DNA of 64,000 nt from Curtobacterium sp. MCLR17_007. Its GTDB lineage: Bacteria > Actinomycetota > Actinomycetes > Actinomycetales > Microbacteriaceae. How positions within the stretch are numbered: position 1 is the stretch's first letter; each line of letters begins with the position of its first letter. The position numbers and the translations under genes are program-made. The stretch lies in assembly GCF_003234655.2 (NCBI RefSeq), contig NZ_CP126271.1:2914001-2978000 (forward strand), given 5' to 3'. The notes beneath the pieces are model-generated. The model did not search any database and had not been told where the DNA came from. It saw only the letters and a list, made by a program, of their open reading frames with translations. Positions 24,872-33,784 of the stretch are shown in pieces.

Positions 24872-25668
24872 GTCGTCACCGTCCGCGCTCCGCGGATCGA
24901 CGTCACGCCGATGACGACGACCGCCACCACGACCAGCACGAGTGCCAGCGCGACCGCGGTGTCCGGATCGATCTCCCGCTGCAGGTAGATCTCCAGCGGC
25001 AGGGTGCGCGTGACCCCCTGCAGGCTGCCCGCGAAGGTCAGGGTCGCGCCGAACTCACCGAGCGCCCGGGCGAAGCACAGCACGACGCCGGACGCGATGC
25101 CGGGGAGCGCGCGCGGGATCGTGACCGTGACGAGCACCCGCGTGGGGCTCGCGCCGAGCGTCCCGGCGACCCGTTCGAGCCGGTCGCCACCGACGCGCAG
25201 CGAACCCTCGACGGACGACACCAGGAACGGCATCGCGACGAACGTCTGCGCCATCACGACCGCGACGGTGGTGAAGGCGATCCGGATCCCGTGGTCGGCC
25301 AGGAACCCGCCGACCGGGCCGATGCGCCCGAACGCAGCCAGCAGCGCGAGCCCGCCCACGACGGGCGGCAGCACCAGGGGCAGCAGGACGAGCGCCCGTG
25401 CGACGCCGATCCAGCGCGACCGGACGCGGGAGAACAGCACCGCGAGGGGCAGGCCGAGCACCAGTGCGATGCCCGTGGCAGCGGCCGCCGTGCCGAGGCT
25501 GAGTCCCAGGGCGGTGAGCGAGGCGGGTGCGGTGACCAGGGTGACGAAGGACGACCAGTCGACACGGCCGACCATCGCCAGGACGGGCACGACGACGAAC
25601 AGGCCGCCCACGACGGCCGGCACCGGCAGCCACCAGGGCGTGGCGGTGCGGCTGTGCGTGCGGGTCAC
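24868..25668 (-). CDS. modB: Molybdate ABC transporter permease
   Basis: The 266-residue membrane protein has six predicted helices and the ABC permease EAA-type loop: [21 protein letters not shown], conserved in Mod[18 protein letters not shown] is a further ModB hallmark. The GTG start overlaps the modA stop by 4 bases (GTGA) and the end overlaps modC, so modABC is translated as a unit. Confidence 0.92.
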   Translation of the reverse strand: MTRTHSRTATPWWLPVPAVVGGLFVVVPVLAMVGRVDWSSFVTLVTAPASLTALGLSLGTAAAATGIALVLGLPLAVLFSRVRSRWIGVARALVLLPLVLPPVVGGLALLAAFGRIGPVGGFLADHGIRIAFTTVAVVMAQTFVAMPFLVSSVEGSLRVGGDRLERVAGTLGASPTRVLVTVTIPRALPGIASGVVLCFARALGEFGATLTFAGSLQGVTRTLPLEIYLQREIDPDTAVALALVLVVVAVVVIGVTSIRGARTVTT

Positions 25669-26465
25669 GGCTTCCCGAAGCCCGCTCCCCGCAGCACCTG
25701 CTCGCCCGCACTCGAACGGACGTACGCGCTGAAGGACGCGGCGAGCGCGGCGTGCTCCGAGCCCGTGACGACGCCGATCGGGTAGGTGTTGACGGCCTTG
25801 GCCGCGGCGTCGAAGTCGACCCCGTCGACCTTGCCGTCGGCGCCCGTGACGTCGGTGACGTAGACCAGCCCGGCGTCGGCCTGTCCGGACTCGACCTTGC
25901 CGAGCACGTCGGTGACGGACTGTTCCTCGCTGACGGGCTGCAGCGTGACCCCGCTGGCCTGTTCGACGGTCTGGGTCGCCGCGCCGCAGGGCACGGGCGC
26001 CGCGCACGTCACGACCTGCAGTCCGGGTGCGTTCAGGTCCCGCAGGTCGTGGATGCCCTTCGGGTTGCCGGGGGCGACCGCGATCTGCAGGGTGTTCGTC
26101 GCGAAGGCCGGGGTGCCGCCGGTGATGAGTCCGGCGTCGGTGAGCTTGGTCATGTTCGCCTCGTCCGCGCTGGCGAACACGTCGGCGGGGGCGCCGTTCT
26201 GGATCTGCGACACCAGGTCGCTCGAGCCCGCGAACGAGAAGATCACGGTGGCGCCCGGGTGGGACGCCTCGTAGTCCTTGCCGAGCGTGGTGAACGTCTG
26301 CTGCAGGGACGCCGCGGCGAAGACGGTGATCGCGCCGGTGGGGGTCGCACTGGCGCCCGGCGTGGTGCTCGCACCGCCGCTGTTGTCCGTCCCGCCCTGG
26401 GTGCTGCACCCGGACAGGAGCGCGGCGGCGACGACCGCCGTGACGATCGCGCTGGTCCTGCGCAT
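25665..26465 (-). CDS. modA: Molybdate-binding lipoprotein
   Basis: The 266-residue protein has a lipoprotein signal peptide with the lipobox LSGC (Cys20), a Ser/Thr/Gly-rich spacer, then the binding-protein fold starting [17 protein letters not shown] and [12 protein letters not shown], both typical for ModA Ser residues that bind the oxyanion. It captures molybdate or tungstate outside the membrane for ModBC. The ATG has a GAGGGGA ribosome site, so this transcript is leadered, in contrast with many neighbours. Confidence 0.94.
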   Translation of the reverse strand: MRRTSAIVTAVVAAALLSGCSTQGGTDNSGGASTTPGASATPTGAITVFAAASLQQTFTTLGKDYEASHPGATVIFSFAGSSDLVSQIQNGAPADVFASADEANMTKLTDAGLITGGTPAFATNTLQIAVAPGNPKGIHDLRDLNAPGLQVVTCAAPVPCGAATQTVEQASGVTLQPVSEEQSVTDVLGKVESGQADAGLVYVTDVTGADGKVDGVDFDAAAKAVNTYPIGVVTGSEHAALAASFSAYVRSSAGEQVLRGAGFGKP

Positions 26466-26483
26466 GTCCGATCCCCTCTGAGC

Positions 26484-26523
26484 CGCATCTGCGACTACTC
26501 CACCCGATCCTAGGCGCATCTGC
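26484..26523. promoter_or_regulatory. modA promoter with paired CGCATCTGC repeats
   Basis: On the minus strand TAGGAT (26512-26507) is a good -10 box for modA. The identical 9-mer CGCATCTGC occurs at 26484-26492 and 26515-26523, 31 bases apart (three helical turns), on either side of the -10. Co-planar sites suggest a dimeric regulator; the Mop-HTH gene upstream is the candidate. The binding itself is inference. Confidence 0.5.
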
Positions 26524-26536
26524 ACCGCGGGACGGG

Positions 26537-27592
26537 TCAGACGACCGGGCGGCCCTCCCGCTGCCAGGCCTGCATGCCACCGTCGAGGACCACGGCGGGG
26601 CGGCCTGCGGCCGACGCCCACGCGACGGCACGGGGGCCACGTGCGCAGACGACCACGAGCGCCGATCCGCTGTCCTGACCGTCGGTCGCGAGCTCGTCCG
26701 GGGTCACGGCACCCGGGATGACCCCCTCGGCCCGCTCCTCCGGCGTCCGCACGTCGACCACGACCAGCGGGTCGGCCGGGTCGGCGAGCCGCGCCGCGAG
26801 CGCCGCGGGGGCGATCCGGTCGGGTTCCGCTACCGGAGCCGGGGGCCGGCGCGAGTCGGGCCCCCGTCGCAGCGGGCTCTCGGTCCAGCGCCAGCGTCGG
26901 GCGTCGACGCTGAGCACCCGGCCGACCAGCGGGTCCCCGAGTCCGGCCACGATCGCCGTCACCTGCGCCGCCATCACCGACCCGACCGCCCCACACAGGG
27001 CGGGGAGCACGCCGTCGACCGCGCACGACCCCTCGTCCGGGTGCACGTCGGGGTGCAGGTCGTGGAAGTCCACCGCGGTGCCGGTCACCGTTCCCGCGTC
27101 GTCGAAGACCGACACCTGCCCGTCGTAGCCGAGCACGGTCCCCCAGACGAACGGCACCCCCGCTGCGGCGCAGGCGTCGGACACCTCGCGGGTGACCACG
27201 ACCGAGTCCGCGGCGTCGACCACCACGTCGTGCCCGGTGACCACCGCGGCTGCGAACCGCTCGACACGGGCGTCGACGACGGCCTCGGGGTCGACCGCCC
27301 GCGCGTGCTCGGCGGCGACCTGTGCCTTCGGCCGACCGAGGTCCGCCGTCGTGAAGAGCGTCTGCCGAGCCAGGTTCGACGGGTCGACGGTGTCCGGGTC
27401 GACGATCGTCAGCCGGGCGATCCCACTGCCGGCCAGGTAGGACACGACCGGGGCGCCGAGACCGCCGGCTCCGACGACCAGGACCCGCGCGCCCGCCAGG
27501 CGTTCCAGGGTGCGGTCTCCGCCGGCGTCGAGGGCGGCGGTGCGGGACCCCAGCCGGCGTCGGGCGGGGCTCAGCGGGTCACTCGTCGTCAC
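26537..27592 (-). CDS. moeZ: MoeB/ThiF adenylyltransferase with C-terminal rhodanese (MoeZ-like)
   Basis: The 351-residue protein has an E1-like domain with [14 protein letters not shown] (about residues 41-54) for ATP and NLARQTLF holding the catalytic Arg, then a rhodanese domain (about residues 260-351) whose active Cys is in [10 protein letters not shown]. It should adenylate the C-terminal glycine of MoaD and load it with sulfur. The usual Zn cysteine pairs of MoeB are not obvious here. It begins inside the end of the Mop regulator gene (14-base overlap). Confidence 0.88.
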   Translation of the reverse strand: MTTSDPLSPARRRLGSRTAALDAGGDRTLERLAGARVLVVGAGGLGAPVVSYLAGSGIARLTIVDPDTVDPSNLARQTLFTTADLGRPKAQVAAEHARAVDPEAVVDARVERFAAAVVTGHDVVVDAADSVVVTREVSDACAAAGVPFVWGTVLGYDGQVSVFDDAGTVTGTAVDFHDLHPDVHPDEGSCAVDGVLPALCGAVGSVMAAQVTAIVAGLGDPLVGRVLSVDARRWRWTESPLRRGPDSRRPPAPVAEPDRIAPAALAARLADPADPLVVVDVRTPEERAEGVIPGAVTPDELATDGQDSGSALVVVCARGPRAVAWASAAGRPAVVLDGGMQAWQREGRPVV

Positions 27593-27983
27593 GGGGCGCC
27601 TCCACGGTGACCATCGTCGCCTTGACCGATGCCGTCGCGACGGACCCGACCTCGAGTCCGAGCTCGCGGACGGCCTCGGCGCTCATCAGGGACACGACGC
27701 GGTGCGGGCCGCACTGCAGTTCGACCTGGGCCATGACGGTGTCGACGACGACGTCGGTCACGATGCCGACGAACCGGTTCCGTGCGGAGCTCCGACCGAC
27801 GGCGGGGTCGGGCAGCGCGGCACTCTGGGCCTTCGCGTGCACGGCCAGTTCGTGCCCGTCGACGACCGCGCGGCCGGTGTCGTCCGAAAAACGTGTGAAC
27901 GTCCCCGCATCCACCAGTCGACGGACGGTGTCGTCGCTGACACCGAGGTACCGGGCGGCATCCCTGATGCGTAGGCGGCTCAT
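27579..27983 (-). CDS. Mop/TOBE molybdate-binding protein with helix-turn-helix
   Basis: The 134-residue protein has an excisionase-like helix-turn-helix at the N-terminus (LRIRDAARYLGVSDDTVRRL) and a single Mop domain (about residues 67-130, FVGIVTDVVVDTVMAQVEL). A DNA-binding domain fused to a molybdate-binding domain is the layout of ModE-like regulators, although ModE has two Mop domains. It likely senses molybdate and controls the mod/moe genes. It is the first gene of the moeZ-modABC run. Confidence 0.87.
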   Translation of the reverse strand: MSRLRIRDAARYLGVSDDTVRRLVDAGTFTRFSDDTGRAVVDGHELAVHAKAQSAALPDPAVGRSSARNRFVGIVTDVVVDTVMAQVELQCGPHRVVSLMSAEAVRELGLEVGSVATASVKATMVTVEAPRDDE

Positions 27984-27989
27984 GCCGGG

Positions 27990-27995
27990 ATGTTA
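27990..27995 (-). promoter_or_regulatory. -10 box TAACAT, leaderless
   Basis: Lies 6 bases upstream of the ATG of the Mop regulator (start at 27983). Confidence 0.5.
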
Positions 27996-28098
27996 GCGGG
28001 TGCGGACACCTGCCGGATCCTGTGAGCACTCCGAATCAGGGGGTGTCCTTCCCAGCCCACCGCGTCTCGGCTTCGGGTCCCCGTCCAGGAGCCGCCGA

Positions 28099-28104
28099 TA
28101 CCGT
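28099..28104 (+). promoter_or_regulatory. -10 box TACCGT, leaderless
   Basis: Lies 7 bases upstream of the GTG at 28112 and supports that start over an upstream GTG at 28022. Confidence 0.55.
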
Positions 28105-28111
28105 CGAGCCC

Positions 28112-29767
28112 GTGAGCGCACCCCGGACCGGCACCATCAGCGTCCCTCGGCCGCTGTCCGCACCCACGGTGCGCAGCCGGCTCCGAGGGGCCACCGGTGC
28201 CGTCGGTCTGGCCGTCGTGCGGACCCCCGAACTCACCATCGGCGCACTCGCGGTCATCGTCACCGCGGCGTTCTCGTGGGTGCCCTCGCTCTGGTACGAC
28301 GAAGCCGCCACGGTCACCAGCGCGACCCGCAGCTGGCCGCAGCTCTGGGCCGAACTGCACTCGGTGGACGCCGTGCACGGTCTCTACTACGCACTCATGC
28401 ACGCGTGGTTCTGGCTGGTCGGGTACACGCCCTTCACCCTCCGGTTCCCGAGCGCCCTGGCGATCGGTGTCGCCGCGGGACTCGTGGTCGCCCTCGGTCG
28501 ACGACTCGGCGGACGCCGACTCGGCATCGTCGCCGGGCTGGTCTTCCTCGCACTCCCCCGCGTCCAGTGGGCGGGCGGCGAGGGCCGTCCCTACGCCACC
28601 ATCACGGCGCTCTCGGTGTGCCTGACCCTCGTCGGTCTGACCGCGGTCCGCCGCACGCGGTCCGGCCGTCGTCCGGTGCTGTGGTGGTCCGCCTACGGCG
28701 TCGTCGCCCTGGTCGCAGTGACCTTCAACGTCTACCTTGCACTCGCGGTCGTCGCGCACGCGGTCGTCCTGCTCTGGACCGGTCTCGCCGAGCGTCGACG
28801 CACGCGCGACTCGCTCATGACCGCGCGGGGGTCGTCCGCGCAGCCCCTGGTGTCCCGTCGGGCCGTGCGGTCGTGGATGATCGCCGCCGGTTCCGCTGCA
28901 CTCCTGGTCTCGCCCTTCGTGCTCGCGGTCGCGTCGCAGTCCAAGCAGGTCGGCTGGATCGCCGGCATCACCGAGCGCACCAACGACCAGGTGTTCGCGA
29001 CCGCGTGGTTCGGCGGGCTCAACTGGTACGCCGCCGTCGCCTGGACCCTCATGGCCGTCGGGGTCGTCGTCGCCGTGGTCCGGTCGCACCGGCGCAGCCC
29101 CTCGGTCCGCGCGCTGTTCCGGATGCAGGCCGTCCGTGTCGCCCTGCCGCTGGCGATCCTGCCGACCGCGGCCCTCGTCGGCGCGACCGCTCTGGGTGAG
29201 CACCTGTACTCCCCGAAGTACGCCAGCCTGAGCCTGCCGTTCGTCGCCCTGCTCGTCGCCCTGGCCCTCACGGTGGTGCGGCCCAAGGCCCTGCTGGTCG
29301 GTGGGCTCGCGGTGGTGCTCGTGCTGTCCGTCCCGAACGCCTACGACGTCAAGACCCCGCTGTCGAAGCAGGACTCCACCTGGGCACGCGCCGCGTCCAT
29401 CGTGGCCGCCGCCCGCGACGCCCGGCCCGACGCCGACGAGGGCGTCATCTACGGCAGCGTCTACCGCCACCCGGGCGCCACCGCCGACATCATCCGCGTG
29501 TCCTACCCGTGGGCGTTCACCGGCATGACCGACCTGGGCGTCCGCAAGGACGGTCCGGAGTCCGGCGTCCTCTGGAACCAGACCGGCGACCTGGCGACGA
29601 CCGTCCCCGCCAGACTCGGCGACATCGACACCGTCTGGTTCGTCGGCGGCACCTCGCGCAACATCGAGCCCGAGGCCGCCGCCGTGCTCGCCCGACAGGG
29701 CTTCGTCGCCGAGCACCACTGGCAGACCGGCACCGTGCTGCTCACGCAGTACGTCCGCGCACGCTGA
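28112..29767 (+). CDS. GT39-like membrane glycosyltransferase (mannosyltransferase type)
   Basis: The 551-residue protein has a GT-C fold: about 11 hydrophobic helices and, after helix 1, an extracytoplasmic loop with LWYDEAATVTSA, the Asp-Glu pair that binds the sugar phosphate. The second conserved region is SPKYASLSLPFVALL. A C-terminal soluble domain of about 140 residues faces outwards. The donor is probably a polyprenyl-phosphate hexose; the acceptor is unknown. Confidence 0.78.
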   Translation: MSAPRTGTISVPRPLSAPTVRSRLRGATGAVGLAVVRTPELTIGALAVIVTAAFSWVPSLWYDEAATVTSATRSWPQLWAELHSVDAVHGLYYALMHAWFWLVGYTPFTLRFPSALAIGVAAGLVVALGRRLGGRRLGIVAGLVFLALPRVQWAGGEGRPYATITALSVCLTLVGLTAVRRTRSGRRPVLWWSAYGVVALVAVTFNVYLALAVVAHAVVLLWTGLAERRRTRDSLMTARGSSAQPLVSRRAVRSWMIAAGSAALLVSPFVLAVASQSKQVGWIAGITERTNDQVFATAWFGGLNWYAAVAWTLMAVGVVVAVVRSHRRSPSVRALFRMQAVRVALPLAILPTAALVGATALGEHLYSPKYASLSLPFVALLVALALTVVRPKALLVGGLAVVLVLSVPNAYDVKTPLSKQDSTWARAASIVAAARDARPDADEGVIYGSVYRHPGATADIIRVSYPWAFTGMTDLGVRKDGPESGVLWNQTGDLATTVPARLGDIDTVWFVGGTSRNIEPEAAAVLARQGFVAEHHWQTGTVLLTQYVRAR

Positions 29768-29817
29768 CCCGCGAGCACCTGCACGGTCCCGATGCCGCGC
29801 TGTGCCATGCTGCGAGC

Positions 29818-30333
29818 ATGCAGCACGACGTCCGCCTGATCGCGCCGGCCGACGCCGCACCGCTCGCCGACCTGCTCGTCCGGAACCGCGCGTGGCTCGC
29901 CCCGTGGGATCCCGCGCGGCCCGACTCCTACTTCACCGAGGGCGGCCAGCGCGCCGAGATCGACGGCTGTCTGCGCCGCCGGGGTCGCGGCGAGATGCTG
30001 CCCCTCGTCATCACCACCGACGACGTGGTCGTGGGACGGCTCAACGTCAACTCGATCGTCCGCGGCGCGTTCGAGTCCGGCACCCTCGGCTACTGGGTCG
30101 CCGAGGAGTCGGCCGGGCACGGAGCGGCGACCACGGCCGTGGGACTGGCCGCGCGCATGGCGTTCGACGGCCTCGGGCTGCACCGGCTCGAGGCGGGGAC
30201 GCTCCCCCACAACGCGCGGTCCCAGCGGGTGCTCGAGAAGAGCGGCTTCGAGCGGTACGGCTACGCGCCGCGCTACCTGCGCATCGCCGGGGACTGGCAG
30301 GACCACGTGCTGTTCCAGCGGCTGGCCGACTGA
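29818..30333 (+). CDS. GNAT N-acetyltransferase (RimJ-like)
   Basis: The 171-residue GNAT protein contains the acetyl-CoA loop region ESAGHGAATTAVGLAARMAF and the RimJ/RimL-like HRLEAGTLPHNARSQRVLEKSGF. Family members acetylate ribosomal protein N-termini or small metabolites; the substrate here is not known. The start ATG has no clear ribosome site (a degenerate CATGCT box lies 6 bases upstream). It follows the glycosyltransferase gene by 50 bases. Confidence 0.85.
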   Translation: MQHDVRLIAPADAAPLADLLVRNRAWLAPWDPARPDSYFTEGGQRAEIDGCLRRRGRGEMLPLVITTDDVVVGRLNVNSIVRGAFESGTLGYWVAEESAGHGAATTAVGLAARMAFDGLGLHRLEAGTLPHNARSQRVLEKSGFERYGYAPRYLRIAGDWQDHVLFQRLAD

Positions 30334-30385
30334 CGGCGCCACGTCGACGCACGGTGGCGCCGCGGACGGCGGTGCTCGGGTCGGC

Positions 30386-31318
30386 TCAGTGCACCAGGCG
30401 GGCGCCGTGCACCGGACCGGTCGCCCGGACGGCGACGAAGCCCGCGGCACTCAGCGCCACCTGGACCTCGAGCGCGTTGTCGCGGTCGGCGACGAGGAAC
30501 GCGACCGTCGGTCCGCTGCCCGACACCAGACCCGCCAGCGCCCCGGACTTCTCCCCGAGCTCGAGCGTCCGCGCCAGCTCGGGCTGCAGCCGCATCGCCG
30601 GGGCCTGCAGGTCGTTGTGCAGGCAGTCGGCCAGCAGGTCGGGGTCGCCGGCACGCAGGGCCTGCAACACGTTGGACTCCACCACCGGGGTGGACGGCGC
30701 CGGAGCGATGTCTGCACGGTAGCGGTCGCGGTGGGCGTCGAGCGCACGGTAGACCGCCGGGGTCGACAGCCCGTCGTCGCTGAGCGCCAGCACCCAGTGG
30801 AACTCGCCCTTCGCGAGCGCCGGACTGAGCTCGTCGCCACGACCCGTCCCGACCGCGGTCCCGCCGGCGAAGGCGAACGGCACGTCGGCTCCGAGTCGTG
30901 CCGCGATCCGGAGCAGTTCGTCCCGCCCGAGCGCCGTGCCCCAGAGGGTGTCCACGGCGAGCAGCGTGGCAGCGGCGTCGGCGGATCCCCCGCCCATGCC
31001 GCCCGCGACCGGGACGCGCTTCTCGATGGTCAGGCGCACCCCACCGGTGTACCCGGCCGACTCGGCGACCATCCGGGCCGCACGGATCGCCAGGTTCGTG
31101 CCGTCGACGGGCACGGACGACGTGTCGATCGAACCGGTGAACGTGACGGAGAAGTCGTCGGCGGGTTCGGCGACGACGTCCTCGAACAGCGAGACCGCCT
31201 GGTACGCCGTCGCGACGTCGTGGTAGCCGTCGTCCTGCAGGGCTCCGACCGACAGGAAGACGTTGATCTTGCCGGGGGCGCGCGTCCGGACGCGTGTCGG
31301 AGCGGCCAGCGAGGTCAT
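30386..31318 (-). CDS. ispE: 4-diphosphocytidyl-2-C-methyl-D-erythritol kinase
   Basis: The 310-residue GHMP kinase has the Gly/Ser-rich ATP loop [17 protein letters not shown] (about residues 97-113), an N-terminal catalytic-type Lys in [12 protein letters not shown] and the late [10 protein letters not shown]. It phosphorylates CDP-methylerythritol in the non-mevalonate isoprenoid pathway. In many actinobacteria it directly follows rsmA; here 5.5 kb with five genes lie between. It starts leaderless. Confidence 0.95.
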   Translation of the reverse strand: MTSLAAPTRVRTRAPGKINVFLSVGALQDDGYHDVATAYQAVSLFEDVVAEPADDFSVTFTGSIDTSSVPVDGTNLAIRAARMVAESAGYTGGVRLTIEKRVPVAGGMGGGSADAAATLLAVDTLWGTALGRDELLRIAARLGADVPFAFAGGTAVGTGRGDELSPALAKGEFHWVLALSDDGLSTPAVYRALDAHRDRYRADIAPAPSTPVVESNVLQALRAGDPDLLADCLHNDLQAPAMRLQPELARTLELGEKSGALAGLVSGSGPTVAFLVADRDNALEVQVALSAAGFVAVRATGPVHGARLVH

Positions 31319-31324
31319 GACCCC

Positions 31325-31330
31325 AACCTA
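31325..31330 (-). promoter_or_regulatory. -10 box TAGGTT, leaderless
   Basis: Lies 6 bases upstream of the ATG of ispE (start at 31318) and overlaps the stop codon of the preceding sulfhydrylase gene. It gives ispE independence from the inserted genes upstream. Confidence 0.55.
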
Positions 31331-32632
31331 TCCCGCGCGCGCTGCGGTGAAACCACGCTCCAGGTCGGTCAGGATGTCGTCCGGGTGCTCCAGGCCGATC
31401 GACAGGCGGATGAGTCCCTCGCCCACCCCCGCGGATGCCCGCTCCGACGGGGTCATCTGCACGTGGGTCGTGGACGCCGGGTGCACGACGAGCGACCGGA
31501 CGTCGCCGATGTTCGAGACGTGGTCGAACAGCTCGAGGGCGTCGACGAACCGACGCCCGGCCTCGACACCGCCGGCGAGGTCGAACGCGAGCACCGCGGA
31601 CGGACCCGCGGGGACGTACCGCTGCTGCAGGTGGTGCCACGGCGACGAGGGCAGCCCGGCGTAGTGCACGTGCTCGACCTGGTCGTGGGCGTCGAGCCAC
31701 GATGCGACCGTCGCGGCGTTCGCCACGTGCCGGTCCATGCGCAGCGAGAGCGTCTGGATGCCCTGCAGCACCAGGAACGCGTTCAGCGGTGCGATGGCCG
31801 GGCCGAGGTCGGCCAGCAGCTTCGACCGCGTGCGCTGGATGTAGGCGCGGCGCCCGAACTTGGCGGCGAAGTCGGTGTTCGCGAAGCCGGACTCCTGCGT
31901 CGACGTCAGCTGCGGGTACTGCTCCGCGTGGGCGGCCCAGTCGAAGTTCCCGCTGTCGACGATCAACCCCGCGATGGCGCTGCCGTGCCCGGCGAGGTAC
32001 TTCGTCGCCGAGTGCACGACGATGTCCGCGCCGTGCTCGATCGGGCGGACCAGGTACGGCGTCGCGATGGTGTTGTCGACGATGAGCGGGACCCCGGCGT
32101 CGTGGGCCACACCCGCCACCCCGGCGAAGTCGAGGACGTCGCCGCGCGGGTTCGGGATCGACTCCCCGAAGAACGCCCGGGTCTCCGGACGCACCGCCGC
32201 TGCCCACTCGGACAGGTCGGTGGGGTCCTGCACGAAGGTGAACGCGATGCCGAGGTCCTTCAGCGTCGACGCGAACAGCGTGTAGGTCGCCCCGTACAGC
32301 GACGCGCTCGACACGATGTGGTCCCCGGCCCGGGCGAGCCCGAGCACCGCGAGCGACGTCGCTGCCTGACCGGACGCCAGCGCCAGCGCTGCGACCCCGC
32401 CCTCCAGGTCGGCGATCCGGCGTTCCAGTGCGGCTGCTGACGGGTTGTTCACCCGCGAGTACGTGTGCCCGGGCGCGTTGAGCAGGAACCGGTCGGCGGC
32501 GTCCTCACCCGACGGGTACACGAACGCCGCGGTCTGCGCGATGGGCGGCACGTTCCCGCCGAACCCCGGGTCGGACTTGAAGCCGGCCCGGATCTGCCGG
32601 GTCTCGAAGGCCCAGTCGTCCTCGACTGCCAT
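31328..32632 (-). CDS. O-acetylhomoserine/O-acetylserine sulfhydrylase family (MetY-like)
   Basis: The 434-residue PLP enzyme of the Cys/Met-metabolism class has the cofactor lysine in VVHSATKYLAGHG (about residue 212), substrate loop HTYSRVNNPS and SGQAATSLAVLGLA. MetY-like enzymes make homocysteine from O-acetylhomoserine and sulfide or methanethiol. It overlaps the upstream flavin monooxygenase gene by one base (TGATG), so the monooxygenase could release a sulfur compound that this enzyme assimilates. Confidence 0.88.
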   Translation of the reverse strand: MAVEDDWAFETRQIRAGFKSDPGFGGNVPPIAQTAAFVYPSGEDAADRFLLNAPGHTYSRVNNPSAAALERRIADLEGGVAALALASGQAATSLAVLGLARAGDHIVSSASLYGATYTLFASTLKDLGIAFTFVQDPTDLSEWAAAVRPETRAFFGESIPNPRGDVLDFAGVAGVAHDAGVPLIVDNTIATPYLVRPIEHGADIVVHSATKYLAGHGSAIAGLIVDSGNFDWAAHAEQYPQLTSTQESGFANTDFAAKFGRRAYIQRTRSKLLADLGPAIAPLNAFLVLQGIQTLSLRMDRHVANAATVASWLDAHDQVEHVHYAGLPSSPWHHLQQRYVPAGPSAVLAFDLAGGVEAGRRFVDALELFDHVSNIGDVRSLVVHPASTTHVQMTPSERASAGVGEGLIRLSIGLEHPDDILTDLERGFTAARAG

Positions 32633-33702
32633 CAGGCGACCGGCCCGGCACCGACGGACGAGACGGCATCGTCCGGCACCGACGCCCGCACGAGCGGGAT
32701 GACCTGCTCGCCGAACCGCTCCATCTCCTCGAGCTGCGGGGAGAACTGCAGCAACAGGGTGTCGACACCGGCGTCCTCGTACTCGCGGATCCGCGAAGCG
32801 ACCTGCTCCGGGGTCCCGACGAAGCCCGGACGCAGGCCCCGGTTGGACACCGAGTAGTCCTCGAGCGAGGGGACGTGCTCGAGCTGCGACTTCGAGATGA
32901 AGTCCTGGTAGGACTCGTAGGCGTTGCCGTGCTGCACGTCGGTGATGCGCGCGAGCTCGGCCTGCGCTTCCGCTTCCGTCTCGCGGACGATCGCGTACGC
33001 GGCCATGCCGAACGCCTCGAACGGCGGCAGCCCGGCCTCGTCGCGGCGACGGCGCATCTCGGCGATCTTCGCGCGGAGCTCCTCGACGGTCCCTCCGTGG
33101 GTCACGTAGGCGTCGGCGTAGTGGGTGATGCTCGCCTTGCCGGCCTCGCTCTCGCCACCGGCGTAGATGCGGGGCGTCACGCGCGGCTTCGGCTCGAGGT
33201 GGGCGTTCTGGATGTCGTAGTACTCGCCGGAGAACGAGTACGGAGTCTGGCTCCAGAGCCCCTTCATGACCTCGACGAACTCGGCCGTGCGCTTGTACCG
33301 GTCGTCGTGCTCGGAGAAGATCCCGCCGTACTGCCGTGCCTCTTCGGCCCACCAGGCGCTCACCACGTTGAAGGTGAACCGGCCGCCGGAGATGTCGTCG
33401 ATCGTCGCAGCCTGCTTGGCGGTGACCGCCGGCAGGTGGTAGCCGGGGCGCATCGCCGCCATGATCTCGAGCCGGTCGGTCGTCGCCGCGATGGCCGCGG
33501 CGAGCGCCCACGCCTCGAGTGAGGGCGCCGCGACGCCCTTGATGTCGTTGAGGTTGAGCTCCGGGACGAGCGTCAGGTCGAAGCCGATCCGCTCGGCGCG
33601 CTGCGCCAGGCGCTTGACATAGTCGAAGGTGACGGGCATCTGCTCGTCGTCGACGTTGCGCAGCCAGCCGCCGAAGAGCGGGGTCCAGTATCCGAATCGC
33701 AC
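32632..33702 (-). CDS. LLM-class flavin-dependent monooxygenase (dimethyl-sulfone monooxygenase SfnG-like)
   Basis: The 356-residue protein is a luciferase-like TIM barrel. It opens MRFGYWTPLFGGWLRNV and has AAMRPGYHLPAVTAKQAATIDDISGGR, FNVVSAWW and NAYESYQDFISKS, a set seen in SfnG-type enzymes and relatives such as SsuD. These use FMNH2 to split C-S bonds in sulfones or sulfonates, and need a separate flavin reductase, which is not here. The GTG start at 33702 follows AAGGAA. Coupling to a MetY-like gene supports a role in sulfur scavenging. Confidence 0.85.
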   Translation of the reverse strand: MRFGYWTPLFGGWLRNVDDEQMPVTFDYVKRLAQRAERIGFDLTLVPELNLNDIKGVAAPSLEAWALAAAIAATTDRLEIMAAMRPGYHLPAVTAKQAATIDDISGGRFTFNVVSAWWAEEARQYGGIFSEHDDRYKRTAEFVEVMKGLWSQTPYSFSGEYYDIQNAHLEPKPRVTPRIYAGGESEAGKASITHYADAYVTHGGTVEELRAKIAEMRRRRDEAGLPPFEAFGMAAYAIVRETEAEAQAELARITDVQHGNAYESYQDFISKSQLEHVPSLEDYSVSNRGLRPGFVGTPEQVASRIREYEDAGVDTLLLQFSPQLEEMERFGEQVIPLVRASVPDDAVSSVGAGPVA

Positions 33703-33727
33703 GAGGTTCCTTGCTGGTGGGGACGAC

Positions 33728-33770
33728 GGACTGGAGGCTCGGTGCCGGTGGCGAGCCGGGCCTCCCGTCC
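33728..33770. terminator. GGACGGGAGGCCCGG-type hairpin
   Basis: GGACTGGAGGCTCGG (33728-33742) pairs, with two mismatches, with CCGGGCCTCCCGTCC (33756-33770), the reverse of the 15-base core. It lies between the ATP-grasp and monooxygenase genes, downstream of the former. Confidence 0.6.
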
Positions 33771-33784
33771 GGTGGGTGGTCGGG

